The position numbers were made by a program, and so were the translations under genes. A DNA stretch of 64,000 bases from Diospyros lotus (lineage: Eukaryota > Streptophyta > Magnoliopsida > Ericales > Ebenaceae), in NCBI RefSeq assembly GCF_014633365.1, contig NC_068347.1, positions 23,768,433 through 23,832,432 of the forward strand, in the 5' to 3' direction. Positions 1 to 11,700 of the stretch are shown in pieces (positions within the stretch are counted from its first letter, which is position 1; each line of letters opens with the position of its first letter). A model generated the notes under the pieces. The model did not search any database and was not told the DNA's origin. It was given only the letters and a program-made list of their open reading frames with translations.

Positions 1-439
1 CTTATATTTGATATCATCATGTATTTGGAAAAGTGGGGCGTTACATTATTGTTGTGAATCTGATCTCTTGAAAAAGTAAGAAGAAAAGTGTAGTTGCAAG
101 GTGCAGAAGCTGAATATCAAGCTATGGCTTTTGGAACTTGTGACCCTTATATGGCTAAAGCACCTCCTTCAGGAGTTGAAATTTGGTGAAGCAGGTCCTA
201 TGAAACCTTTTTATGATAGCTAGGCAGCTTTACACGCTGCTTCTAATTCAATCTTTCATGAGAAAACCAAACTCATACAAATTGATTGGCATTTTGTAGG
301 GAGAAGTTACTTTCAGGATATATAACTACTGACTTTGTTGACTCAAATGATCAGTTAGCTGACATGTTTACCAAATTGTTTAGAGGTTCTAGAGTGAGCT
401 ATATTTGCAACAAGCTGGGTGCTCCAGCTTGAAGGGGAT
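1..439 (+). pseudogene. Ty1-copia RNase H tail, decayed (left copy of the G family)
   Basis: This is the 3' end of a copia polyprotein. Frames on the + strand read like AEAEYQAMAFGTC near 100-150 and NSNDQLADMFTKLFRG-like sequence near 340-390, the usual end of a copia RNase H domain. Several stops and frameshifts break it, so no protein is expected. A polypurine tract (GAAGGGGAT) at 431-439 leads into the LTR that follows. A related, equally broken tail lies at about 51360-51640. The upstream part of the element is outside the window. Confidence 0.75.
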
Positions 440-815
440 TGTTAGTATACCTGTATATGTTGATGAGTGTTTGATAAAATAATTTTAGGAGTCATTATGG
501 TGCACATTATCCTTTATAATGCCTAATTATTAGGCCTGATTTCTAGCCTATTATTCTTTAAGATAGTTCCCTATCTCAGATATAATATGTATATATAGGC
601 TGTAATATTTCAATATATAAAAAGCCGAAGTTTTTTTCTTTTCTGTTCTTACTGACAACGGTATAGTATAAGGGTATTTATGCAAATATTCTTGTATTCT
701 TTGGCCTTGTGTGTATATACATACATCATACTTAGAAGCATATAGTCAGATTGACTAACCCCATTTTACAATAAACACGTTTATTTGTTGAAAAACTTGT
801 TCAATTAGTGATCCA
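440..815 (+). repeat. 3' LTR of the copia fragment
   Basis: The LTR starts with TGTTAGTATACC right after the polypurine tract. Its end is uncertain; similarity to the LTR ending near 51856 runs to AGTGATCCA at about 815. The two share long stretches around 690-815, for example GATTGACTAAC and TTCAATTAGTGATCCA. Confidence 0.6.
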
Positions 816-858
816 AAATAATATATATCAACTGTTAGCGTAATAGTAACATATATTA

Positions 859-1818
859 CTAAGGGACTTGGAAACGGAGCCATGAGGCTTCTTGTGGAGG
901 TGTGCCAGCGGGCAATAATGCAAACAAGTAAACTGCTATAATATGTAACGAACAGGAACAGGAATAATGAGTTCTCTCATCTCGGGCTACGGAATCAGGG
1001 GTGAAATCTAGTGTCTGCAATAGCAGCAGTGGAAACAAGATCGAAGATGATGCCGCCAAGGTGACAGAGCAGAACCACCAGATGTAGCTGTTGATCTCTG
1101 ATCAATGATGAGGACCACAGGGCTGATGTGATGATATCCGACAGCAACAGCTATGGCAGTGAAACTAAGATCCAACAAAATCCGAATTGTGTGAGATCTA
1201 GCAGTGGAGTGACCTAGCCAGACAAGTGGGTTGACTGCTTCTTTCCTTAACATCAGGGAACAAATGGAAATCAGAAAGCAAACCACAGAGAACAGGGTCA
1301 ATAGAGGCTTCTTACTATTGTCACATGACGGCAGCAGCTGTGATGGAGCAACAGATGGTGGTGACAATCCCTGGCAAGTGAATGGAGCAGCAGAGCACGA
1401 CGACCTTGATCTGAAAAGATAAAGCTGCAGGGAGGAGACGATGCTGGGTTACCAGCGGCAACCAATCGGGGACAGCAGCAGAAGCAGAGGGCAAGGAGGC
1501 CTAGTGGCGGCAAGTAGAGGCTGCATAGTGGTCAGCAATGGAGATGATGTGCAACCGGCAACCTCAGGCAAGGGAACCAGCGAATGGATAGTTGTACCAA
1601 TCGCCCTTGAGTGGAAGAAGATGATGATGAAGACATAGTGTCGTGGCTAAGAGATATGCAGCTGAAGAATGAAAATTACAAACAGAAAATAATGGTGAAG
1701 GAAAAGAACGAAGAAAATATGTTGTAAGAAAAGAGGATCAATAATGATTGGTAACATAGTCAATCTCTCATGTTTGAGAAAACACTATACTCATGAGATC
1801 AACAAGGCTCTGATACCA
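859..1818 (-). mobile_element. Leader and primer site of minus-strand copia element K
   Basis: The reverse strand reads as the untranslated leader of a copia element: GC-richer than its surroundings, full of short chance frames, with no gag motif. The complement of a tRNA-Met primer site (GGCTCTGATACCA) is at 1806-1818 beside the LTR. Most of this stretch matches 53217-54000 and about 55850-56040 inside element J, so J and K are the same family. The rest of K (gag, pol and the other LTR) is missing. Confidence 0.6.
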
Positions 1819-2012
1819 TGTTAAAAGCAAGAGAATATTGTATGCTTGTTATAGTAATGTAGAAGGTATTTAATGGGTATATACAGGGTCTTTGACTAAC
1901 CTAAAAAAGTAATAAAGACTAATCTAAAAATGTAATGAACAACTATGGAAAGATTACAAAGTATATAGAAATCTATAAAATATTCTACTAAAATTGTGAA
2001 GATATTCTAACA
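1819..2012 (-). repeat. LTR of copia element K (5' LTR on the minus strand)
   Basis: This LTR of about 194 bp has TGTTAAAAG at one end and GATATTCTAACA at the other. It lies beside the primer site at 1806-1818. Two close relatives are present at 51907-52098 and 56044-56224. Confidence 0.7.
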
Positions 2013-2393
2013 ATTTATCACCACTGAGAAATTGATTGGTGCTAAGAAATTATTTGTCCTGATTGGCATCTGTTGAGTTGTGCTTGAAGATCACTTAAAC
2101 AATAAAGCTGATGATCTTCCCACTATTCATCAAACTATCTGGAAGAAAATTGATGCCCAACTCTCTAGTTTACTCTGACAATCTGTTTTGATCCTAAACT
2201 CTTTAATATCTTTAGGATATTGAAATTATTGGGAAATGTAGTATATTGAAATATTTTTTTAATATTATGCAGAAGGACCCCAGATTTAGAAAAAAGTACA
2301 TTCATGGGAAAATTTGAGATCCTGCCATCTGAATATTTTTTAACATTTTTTCTGAATGTGAAGGATCCCAGCCACTTGCACTTGGAGATGACT
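2013..2393 (+). pseudogene. Copia gag fragment, broken
   Basis: Frames near 2047-2190 read EDHLNNKADDLP and KKIDAQLSSLL with stops between them, the N-terminal gag pattern of plant copia elements. The equivalent piece at 56225-56790 reads EEHLTNKSNDLPTTDE and KKIDAQLCCLLWQS. Similarity goes on to about 2385 with no clear reading frame. A 23-bp direct duplication (about 2379-2401 and 2439-2461) straddles the right edge. Confidence 0.6.
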
Positions 2394-2612
2394 TTATATA
2401 AGACCAGAAAGCACGGGTTTGATTCTATTGGCCAAAATCTTGGAGATGACTTTATATAAGATGTTACAATAAGAAATTGGCCTAAACTGGGACGGCGACT
2501 CGGGGTGATGGACCTTAGGAACCAGACTATTGATAGTCGCATTCATCTGACCTAAAAGACGGCCTGAGGAGAAGAAGCTCCTGACAGCCTCTACCACATC
2601 AAGCCCTACAAT
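2394..2612 (-). pseudogene. LINE (L1-type) reverse transcriptase fragment
   Basis: On the minus strand the frame reads VGLDVVEAVRSFFSSG, then VPKVHHPESPSQFRPISYCN, then YKVISKILANRIKPVL. This is the N-terminal part of the reverse transcriptase of plant L1-type LINEs (the FRPIS block). Only about 70 residues remain. The piece is joined at about 2612 to copia gag sequence, so this is a truncated relic with no activity. Confidence 0.8.
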
Positions 2613-3150
2613 CCATTTTAATGTCTTGGTAGTGGTCAAGTTCCAGCCAATACCCATTCATCTTGTTGTAATATTCAGTTATTGTTAAGGCCCCTTGCTT
2701 AGTGCTAATTAATTTCATCTTAATTTCAAAAATAATTGAAGCATCCCGGACTTTAGAGTAAGTACGCCTAACTGTCTCCCATATATCTTTAGCAGTGGAC
2801 ATATACATATAGTTTTTACTAACCTCCAGCTGCATAGCATTTTATAACCATGACATGATCACGGAGTCTTCTATATCCCATGCTGGGAATACGGGATCTG
2901 ATGCCTTGGGGCTTGGAGTCATTAAGTGACTTAGCTTTCCTCTTCCCTTTAGGAAGATCTTCACCAACTAAGCCCATTGTAGGTAATTCCGTCCATCTAA
3001 TTGGTAAGATTGGTGTATCCCAAGTATATCGCCAGTAGGCAGACCTGCTAGTGGAGTATCAAAAGGATTAGTCTCTCCTGAGGCCGTAGATGGAGCAATT
3101 TCGAAAATTTCAGACATGTTTGGAAAGGTAGATGGAGTAGAATAGTGCAA
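2613..3150 (-). pseudogene. Copia gag remnant of element I
   Basis: The minus strand encodes pieces of a copia gag. An N-terminus with IHQSYQLDGRNYLQWA lies near 2968-3150, and a UBN2-like core with [16 protein letters not shown] and TITEYYNKMNGYWLELD lies near 2640-2835. Stops and a frameshift separate them. The same gag type ([13 protein letters not shown]) occurs in element C near 17310. Element I is cut off at about 2612 by the LINE piece, so protease and pol are absent. Confidence 0.75.
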
Positions 3151-3268
3151 TAAAGGAAGAACAACAAGAAGTAGTTAAGGGCACCAATGGCCGGGGAATG
3201 GCAATGAAGGCTAGAAGAAGAACATAGTGCTAGAGGGAAATGAAGGCTGGAACAATCTTAGAAGCAAA

Positions 3269-3514
3269 GCTCTAATACCATATAAGATTGAACAGAAACG
3301 CTTGTGTATTTCATTAACATACAACCTTAGTTATAGGGTTGAATATTTACAACTTAAGAAAGATTACAATATGACACATTAGGAAAGTATCCAAATTTGA
3401 AATTAGGAAACTATCCAAAAATAGAATTTGGAAACTTCTAAAAAATCCTTAACATACTAGATGTGGTCGTGGACAGCTGCTTTCCCTTTCTCCTTGGAAT
3501 TTCATACACCAACA
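3269..3514 (-). repeat. 5' LTR and primer site of minus-strand copia element I
   Basis: The primer site complement GCTCTAATACCA is at 3269-3280 and the LTR runs from 3281 to 3514. Read on the minus strand it starts TGTTGGTGTATG. The first bases on the plus side are TATAAG, probably a mutated TGTAAG. The LTR sits directly before gypsy leader sequence, so I probably inserted into it. Confidence 0.65.
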
Positions 3515-3529
3515 ATTAGTAAAGATTAT

Positions 3530-4480
3530 TAATAGTGCTCCTTTTGCCTAAAGCCTTTGCCAACCTTGCTGGACGTTGCTGCAACTCATTGGCAACCATC
3601 ATTGTCGCATCCACTTGTTGCCTTCACCATAAGCCTGTCACCCAATTTCTTCAACCTAGATTGCCCAATTTTCTCAGCCCAAACCCTAACATAATTTTAA
3701 AACCCAACAGCCTAGCAACTCGACCCAGTTACTCAACCCATTTAACCCAGCAACTTGCCCCTGATTTACCAACCTGATGCCTTTACCTATTGAACTATTA
3801 CAATCAAATTCCCACAATAGGACCTAAATCCATTAAATCCTAGCCTTTCCTTTAATTGGCCAACCCAATTACCTGTAGCCTTAATTCATTTTGAACCATC
3901 AGGCATTCAATTCCTTTGTTAAGGTATATTCTTCACTTTGAAAGCTTGATTGATTTTTGTTTATTGGGTATGTTTAGTAAATTTGTTTTAGGTCCATGTT
4001 TAATTTTCTTTCATAAGCCCCCCTCAAAAGGGAAAAAAAAAAAAAAAACATAAGCATTATTTTTGTTATTGACATTGTCATTTAATTTAAATGTCATACT
4101 CTTATTTTTGTGCAACGTACTTGGTTTATTTTTGAGTCTTCTGAACATTCCCTATCTTTTACATCACCAATTTGATTTCCCATGGCTCCCAACAAACAAG
4201 AACAAACTTCTTCCGCTACACTTGTTGACAGAATCATTGCAAAATTCAATAAAAGCCCTTGAAACCAAAATGAACAATCTCGAGGGTGTTTTGGGTATTG
4301 TGGTGACACTTACTAAACAAATGGCACAAGTCCTCAAAATACTAGCTAGGCAAATGATAGGAGATGACTGAGTGGAGTCCTCCTCTTCTAGTGAGTTTGT
4401 GCATGGTACACTTCATACTTTTGGGACACAACTTGCTTTAATTAGGATGCCTCATTTAGAATATGTCTTAATTTAGGAAG
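3530..4480 (+). pseudogene. Ty3-gypsy leader and start of gag (left copy)
   Basis: This stretch matches 61236-62420 almost end to end. A start codon at 4182 opens MAPNKQEQTSS, the same gag start as at 62086, but a frameshift breaks it after about 20 codons. The Retrotrans_gag core seen in the right copy (62570-62870) is lost here. The bases around 4060-4068 (TTTTTGTTA) are an empty site for a small element that is present in the right copy. Confidence 0.7.
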
Positions 4481-4484
4481 ATTA

Positions 4485-4923
4485 GCCCAAGAGATCATCA
4501 TCCAATTTCCTCATAAGCTTCGAGAATCAATCAACAATTTCTGAAATCAGAACATCAGCTAAGGTCTTAAGTAGTAAAGATTTTTATACTATTATTTGCA
4601 AGATGGGCATGAAGTATATTCACACACCATCTTGAGGGGGAGTGTTGGAAGTAATTATGGAAAGGATATTATGAGCTAAATATAGGATGGTTGACTAGAA
4701 TGACAACCAATTATGACAGCTAGTTCCTAGGCAATAGTCAAGGGAGATAGCTTTTTGTTATTCTATAAATATGCTGTAAATTCTGTAATTTCCTTTTGTA
4801 TTGTTTCCTTCTTTTATGTTTCCTATTTTGTACTTTCCATTCTATATAAATAAAGAGAATGAGCTGTAGGGTAACTTTAACCTCTACCATTCGATTCTAA
4901 CCTAAGTCCCTGAAGTTCTAACA
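4485..4923 (+). mobile_element. Copia 3' end: last pol codons plus LTR
   Basis: The end of a copia polyprotein (SSKDFYTIICKMGMKYIHTP-like) is followed by a stop, a polypurine tract GAGGGGGAG (4634-4642) and an LTR at 4643-4923. The LTR starts TGTTGGAAGT, ends TTCTAACA, and has a TATA-like TATATAAATA near 4844. The rest of the element is missing and it abuts gypsy sequence on the left. Confidence 0.7.
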
Positions 4924-5126
4924 CTATCCTTACAAGGGCTTGAAGTGTATGCGTCAATTGGGTGTGCAAGTCCTCCATCGTGTCACCTGACATCCATTCT
5001 CAACTAATCATGTGAGCACATCCCATGATATTAATGGGTCAAAAATCTTTACTGCATATATAACAAGAAGTAACCACTAGACGAAACAAACATATTTAAC
5101 AAAATAGAAGGTAAGAGAGACCAAAT

Positions 5127-5405
5127 TTCATAATAATTTATGAAATATTATACATATTTCATAATAATACAAAATATTACACGGATTTCATAATAATGTG
5201 TGAAATATTACATAGATTTCATAATAACATGAAATCTTTCACGAATTTCTTAATAACGTATGAAATATTACATAGATTTCATAATAATGTGTGAAATATT
5301 ACATATTAATAAGTTATTAAATATTACACAGATTTCATAATATTACATAGATTTCATAATAATGTATGGAATATTACATAGATTTCATAATATTACATAA
5401 TAATA
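5127..5405. repeat. AT-rich minisatellite upstream of CNOT9
   Basis: Units of about 28-32 bp built on GATTTCATAATA and GTGAAATATTACATA are repeated about eight times. GATTTCATAA starts can be seen near 5184, 5215, 5275, 5331, 5350 and 5381, with some units shortened. The array ends about 200 bp before the CNOT9 start codon, so it lies in or beside the promoter. Confidence 0.85.
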
Positions 5406-5609
5406 CACATTAATGACACAACGTTTCTAAGACTGACACGTATGAGGAGAAGAAAACACCTCAACTCTCAACTCCCTATTGTCTCTTCAACACTCAAACC
5501 CCAATTAACATAAAAAAATCTTTACCCCTTCAGTTCTCCCAATTAGCAAAAGAAAGAAAGTGTGAGAAAAACGGTGGGAAAGTAGTGCGAGTGTGATTCC
5601 TTCCATTCC
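5406..5609 (+). promoter_or_regulatory. Probable CNOT9 core promoter and 5' UTR
   Basis: This 200-bp stretch between the minisatellite and the start codon is unique and CT/A-rich, with runs such as CAACTCTCAACTCCC. No clear TATA box is visible; the pyrimidine-rich sequence would fit a Y-patch type plant promoter. The start context TTCCATGG at 5606-5613 is favourable for plant translation. The exact transcription start cannot be read from the sequence. Confidence 0.45.
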
Positions 5610-5795
5610 ATGGCAAAGCTCCCTCAATCTCTCTTCATGAACTCTCCATTTGGTGGCCCTTCATCGTTAGCTTTGGCTCCAAGCACTGGCGGAACTCAAG
5701 GAAACAAGGATTGCTATATGCAAGTGGTCCAGCAGTTAGTGCTTGATCTTAGTAACCATGATCTCCGAGAGAACGCTCTTCTCAAGCTATCTAAG
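5610..5795 (+). CDS. CNOT9: CNOT9 exon 1 (62 codons)
   Basis: The exon starts at the ATG in CCATGGCA and ends ...CTAAG before GTAGAT, phase 0. It encodes the low-conservation N-terminus rich in Ser, Pro and Gly, then the first helices of the Rcd1 domain ([20 protein letters not shown]). Reading on past the splice site gives only six more codons before a stop. Confidence 0.93.
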
Positions 5796-8700
5796 GTAGA
5801 TATGTTAATTCGGTGATTTGTTGCTTCATATATGGTATATGGAATAGGTGGAATTTCTGAATTAGCAACATATCTGTTTTGTTTTGGAGTTATTAGAAAA
5901 GAGTTAAATTTATTTCTTACATTGATTTGGTTTCCTAAAATAATGCTCAATTTTTGTGTTTATGGACAAAATTTAGGAAATATGAGGCATGTAGTTGACA
6001 TTACACTGAGGAACTAGGGCTTCTTGTTTTTGTTGTTTTAAAACCCTAAATATTTTCATCATCTTCTATTCTTGAAATGGATTGTGCTTGCATTAGAATT
6101 TTCATTTCGGATTCCTCATGGTCAAATTGGTTTGTTGGTGTTATATGTGCCATGGTAATTCTTTTGTAGTTTCGATGTTATGGTAACTGTTGGAATTTAC
6201 ACACATGGACTGCTCTTCATACTGTGCAATCTTTCCTTCAGTGGCTGATATTGTTTTCTTGATTTGTTTCCTTTTACTGCTTCTCTAATTTGTTTCCTTT
6301 ATTCTTGTTATTTTATTTATTTCCTTGTATTACTAGTGGATTGTATCTTGTACAATCTTTCCTTATTGTAGATATTTCCTAAGGTTGTTTAGATATCTTT
6401 CTCTTCTTGGAAGACTGCCTAACTTAGAATTGTAGGCCTGTATATATTCTGTAACCTACGGATGAATCAATAGAGATTGGATTTTTCAGTTCTTTGGTTC
6501 TTTCTTTCAACAATAACGATCTTATGTTTGGATATTGGAAGATATATAGTTAGTATGAGAAAATGGCTTGGCTAAATGGATTATTTGTGACAGGGGTGAT
6601 TGGAATCTTTTCAAGACTTAAAAGACGCTCTTAGGTTGAATAATGCTCCTCTTTGTTTTAGTGTAGTTGGTTCTTTGGGGGGTGATGAACCTTTCCTAAA
6701 CAATCATTTTAAAGATTTTATGGAGATTTTTGAGAAATTGTTATAGGCAATTATTCTAGCGTGTTTCTTTTCTTTTCTTTTGTTTTCTTTTTTCCCAATT
6801 CTATCTTTGCATATGGTAACTTGGTCCTTAATTAATGTAAATATAAAAAAATTGTTTAGCATGGATTAGTTTCAACATTCTTTTTTGGTTCTATGGTATT
6901 CTTTTGTTGCTGTTAGTTGTTACAACTCTCTCACAAGTATCTTAAGAAATACAAACATTTTATTTTGGGTACTATTAAGATATGACTTGTATACAATATC
7001 TCTACAATATAGTAACCATGTATCTTGAGATATATAGAATATATCTAGGATATATTATTTCCTTTTTTAATAGTCTAAGTTCATGCATATAAAGGCTATA
7101 TAACCATTCAACGGTGAAGGGAAAAGATGCATTGTTCTATAACATGGTATCAGAGCCATGACCCTAACCCTTCCCTTGTTAAGTTAGGTTAGAAGCAGTA
7201 GTAGCCACCTTCCATCGTAGTCGTCATCCATTTCCAACGCTATCTCAATCGTTTGCCTTTGCAATTGCAGCTAGAATTTTTCGTCGTTAGCCATCCTCGC
7301 ACACCTCATCAAGATCATTTGGTCGGTCTCATCAATGACTAGTCATCCTTGCCAGTTGCTATTGCCCATTTAGATTGTTGGTTGTTAATCATCCTTGCTA
7401 GATTTGAGTTGCCATTGCTCTTGTGAAAAAAATAATGTATGTTTTTCACCAAATGTTTAATACAAGAGAATATATATATATATATTTATACAGTAGGTAT
7501 TTTAAGTTAATTATACTAATGCCCCTTATCTTATTTAACACTCATTCTCAAGTTGGAGCATATATATTAAGCATGCCCAGTTTGGTACAAATATAATTCA
7601 CAAGAGAACCTCTAAGTGACTTGGTGAGTAAAAAAGCCAATTGATTCTTGGAACCCACTATGTTGTAACTACATCCCCAGAGAACACATTTTCTCTAACA
7701 AAGTGGCAATTGATTTTAATGTGCTTGGTTCTCTCATGAAAAACGGGATTAAGAGTAATATGCATTGCAGCTTGATTGTCAAAAATCAATTGCATAGACT
7801 TGACCTGAGTAACTCCTAACTCCTTAATTAATTGTTTTAGCCACATTAGCTCACATGTTATGGCCATTGCTCTATATTCAACTTTTGCACTGGACCTGGC
7901 GACAATAGTTTATTTCTTACTTTTTCAAGAGACTAGGTTTCTACTAACAAATACATAATATCCAGATATGGATTGCCTGTCACTAGGTGATCTTGCTCTC
8001 AGCATCCGTATATCCCACAATTTAATTGTGTCCATGATTCTAATAGAATACATCTCGACCAGAGGTGAATCCAGTGATTGCATGAATCCAGGAACTAACT
8101 TACCACACTCACTAAAAATGAAATATCATGATGTGTGACTGTGAGGTAATTAAGCTTCACGACTAGTTGACGGTCAGGGTCAGAAAGAGGCTCTCTCTGT
8201 CTCAATAACAATCTAATATTCGGATCCATTGGGGTATCTGTTAGCTTACATCCAAGCATCCCTATCTCCTCTAGCATATCCAAGACATACGTTCTTTGAG
8301 AAATATAGATGCTTTGCTTTAACCAAGCTGCCTTAATACCCAAAAAATATTTCAAGGGACCCAAATCCTTAGTCTGAAACTGTTGGTGAAGATGTGCATT
8401 CAATTCAGTGATACCAACATCATCATCCCCTGTAAGTACCATGTGATCAACATATACGGCTAGAAGAATGTGGCAGTCAAACTAAGAGTAATAAAAAACA
8501 GAATGATCAGCTCCATTACGAGTTAACCCAAACTTAAGAACAACTGAACTAAATTGATCAAACCAAGTTTGAGGAGACTGTTTTGGGTCATATAAGGATT
8601 TTTGAAGACGACACACTAGCCCAGACTCCGCCTGAGCAAAAAAGCTAGGAGGTTGCTCCATATACACATCTTCTTATAAATCACCATGAAGGAAGGCATT

Positions 8701-11700
8701 CTTGATGTCCAGTTGATGAAGAGGCCAGTGAAACATAGCAACAAGGGACAAGAAAAGGCAAATAGAGGAGATCTGAGCAATAGGAGAAAATGTATCGCCA
8801 TAATCAATACTGAAAACCTGAGTGTATCCTTTGGTAACAAGGCGAGCCTTAAGGAAATCAATCCGATCGTTAGGACCAACCTTATGTAAACCCAGTGACA
8901 ACCAACAGTAGACTTACCCTTGGGAAGAGGTACCAAGTCCCAAGTCCCAGTGGAATGTAAGGCAATCATTTCTTCAACCATAACAGCCTGCCACCTGGGA
9001 TGGGAAAGAGCTTCTGGAACAGATTTAGTAAGAGAAATAGAAGATAAGGAAGAAGCAAAAACAGAATATCCAGGAGAGAAAGAATTATATCTAACAAAAT
9101 GTGAAATGGGATGGAGAGTAGTACAATGACGAGTACCTTTACGAAGAACAATAGGTAAGTCAAGATTAGAAACCGAGGGAGATGAACCAGTGGAGGAAGA
9201 ACCAATGGGCACAGAGGCTGAGTCAGTGGAGGGCTCCATTGGACTGGCGACGATAGGTGTTGTTGGTGGAGCCACAGGTTGAGGACGTTGCTAATAGGCC
9301 TGAAGGTTGGGGTGATCAAGGTGAGATGTAGAGGGTGGTGGGGAAGGAGAAGAGGAAAGGTCAAGAAAAAGAATAGGCAAAGGTAAGCCAGTGGACACAA
9401 ACTTGGAGAACTTAGATGAAGGGAGAAAATAAGGAGATGACTCAAATAATGGGTCAACTCTAGGGCTGACCAAATCTGAAGCGGGTCGTGGATCCAAGTA
9501 GGACAAACCAGATCTGGGTTGAGATTCGGGTGAGAAGCTTGGTCAAAATCATAGCAACTTGGAACTTGAAATTGGAAAACGATGTAAGCAACAACGGCTA
9601 CGAGGAAGATCGGTGATGGTGGCTGACAGAGAATATGACCAGAGAAAGCTGACAATCGTTCAGTTGCTGGGCGAGGTGATGGAGCAAGGCGGAATCTGAA
9701 CAGGGCCGATCGACAGTGAGGCATGATTGAATAAAGCAAAAGCGACCAAGAAGTCGACAGTAATGGCGATGGCAACAACGACAACAACGGCAACAGGCAG
9801 AGACGAGGAAGGCAACGATGACAGCTGGCTAGCTAGCCGATGATTTCCACAAGGGAATGACCAGCGATGGTGACTGAGACAGAGGTCGAGATGGCAGAGG
9901 CTGATCGTTGGCCACGAAGGCAGCCGGTCGAGCTATAGAGAAGGCCGACGACCGCGGTAAAGGCGACTAACAGTGACTGGGATTAGGGTTAGGGTTGTGG
10001 CTCTAATACCATGTGAATAAAATAATGTATGTATTTCACCAAATGTATAATACAAGAAAATATATATATATAAAGGATTTTAAGTTAATTACACTAATAC
10101 CCCTTACTTATCTTATTTAGCAGTTGTCATCGACCACCCTTCACTCTAATTCCTCTTGTCGTCTTATCAACCCAAATTTCGATGAGCCAAATCTACTGAC
10201 CCAAATCTAAGTCAAATCTTGTTGTCTTATGCAATATCCTCGTCATCAGCTATCTTTCGTGCATCTCAAATCTGATCTTCATCCATGCCAGCCAATGATA
10301 CCCTAGTCACTAAGATCTTAGTGACCATCATTGTCTTACATTTTTTTGGCACACCTATTATTAACACGAAAAACCTAAATGGCCAAAATTACCCCACTTG
10401 GTCTTGCCATAGATATTTGGTTTCTTAGTCAAAGAATTGAGGATCACTTGACCAAGACAATTGTTGATATTCCTACGAACCATCGACTAACATGGAAAAA
10501 AGTGGATGCCTAGTTATTATGCTGCTTGCGATAGATAATTAAACCCACCCTAATGCCCATTTTTTGCCCTCTTCATGCATGTAGGGCCCTTTGGAATTAT
10601 GCCAGTGAGTTGTACACTAGTGACATAACTTGTATCTACGACGTTAATAGTGCATTATTTTGTCTACAACATAATGAGTCAAACATGATGACATATTTAG
10701 GTAAGTTTTAGGCCACAATTATTGAATTCAATGAGGTTATGCCATTTGATGCAAATATAAAAAAGCAACAAAAACAGTGGGATCAGGTGATTATTGTTCT
10801 TTGCCTTCAAGGCATTTGTTTAAAGCTTGAGCTTGTCAAAACATAGATTCTAGGTAGTACCTCTCTTTCGCCCTTGATTGAGGTCTTTGCTAGATTACTT
10901 CACTCTTCGTCCTCTACTATTGATCGTGGTGGTTCAGTTCTTAGAGAACAGTTTTCCCTTTGCACAACTCAAACTGGATCCCATCCTAATCGCGGAGGTA
11001 ATGGAAGGAGTTGTTGTAGTGGCCATGGTGGTTAATCTTGGTCCCAATGTACCTACTATAATTGTCAAATTATGGGATAATTGGCTATGATCTCAAGAGA
11101 TTCATTAGTTAAATCATCCTTGATTTATTCCTAATCTAATCTTTAGTTTTTTGGAAAGTATTATTTGTCCTCATGTAGATACTTTCCTATCCTTGATACG
11201 GGAAATCTGTTTGTATCTTGTACAACTTAGTTTTTCCCCATTGTTAGCATGTGTAATCTTTCCAATGTTGTAACTTAATTCCCTATTAATTGGGCAATCT
11301 CATTCATGCAAAATGTAAGAAAGAATTCTAGTATAATTTTTCACATGGTATCAGAGTCATAACTTAATCCTTTTCCGGTTGTCTATTGTGTGCCTTCATT
11401 GCCACAGTTGTCTTCCTTTGCCATGTTTCTTTATCGACCTTCTGTAGCCTTATACCACGTCTAAAATCTCTAAAACAACATTTCCCATCTCTACAAGAGA
11501 ATGCTATACCCTTCGAACAACCAACTGGCGGTGCTCTTGCTAGCGAGCTACCAACGATGCATTACTCATACTGACTGGATGGCAGAAATTACCTTTAGTG
11601 GTCGCAATTAGTGAGAACATTCTTAAAGGGTTGAGGGAAAATAACTCATCTTACTGGACCAGCACCTAAGAACTCTAATCCAACATTTATTGCATTTGAT

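Larger units (their letters stand above)
7422..10122 (-). mobile_element. Element H: minus-strand Ty1-copia with internal deletion
   Basis: Two short LTRs, 7422-7540 (119 bp) and 10013-10122 (110 bp), flank a minus-strand interior. The primer site complement GCTCTAATACCA is at 10001-10012 and a polypurine complement CTCATTCTCAAGTTGGAG lies at 7541-7558. The interior keeps the leader, the end of the integrase-RT linker, RT and RNase H, but gag, protease and the integrase core are gone. The element sits in the leader of D. The flanking 5-mers GCTCT and GTTGT are not a convincing target duplication. It cannot move by itself. Confidence 0.85.

Noticed and set aside
1008..1638. Frames of 60-120 codons on both strands
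   Set aside because: They lie in retrotransposon leader sequence next to a primer site, and the matching copy at 53260-53930 does not keep the frames.
5127..5405. CRISPR-like spacing of repeats
   Set aside because: Units are contiguous and AT-only with no unique spacers, in a plant context; it is a minisatellite.
8966..9793. Long reverse-strand frame of 275 codons
   Set aside because: It runs through linker and leader of element H, is dominated by Leu, Ser and Pro, and overlaps the true RT linker frame. No domain.
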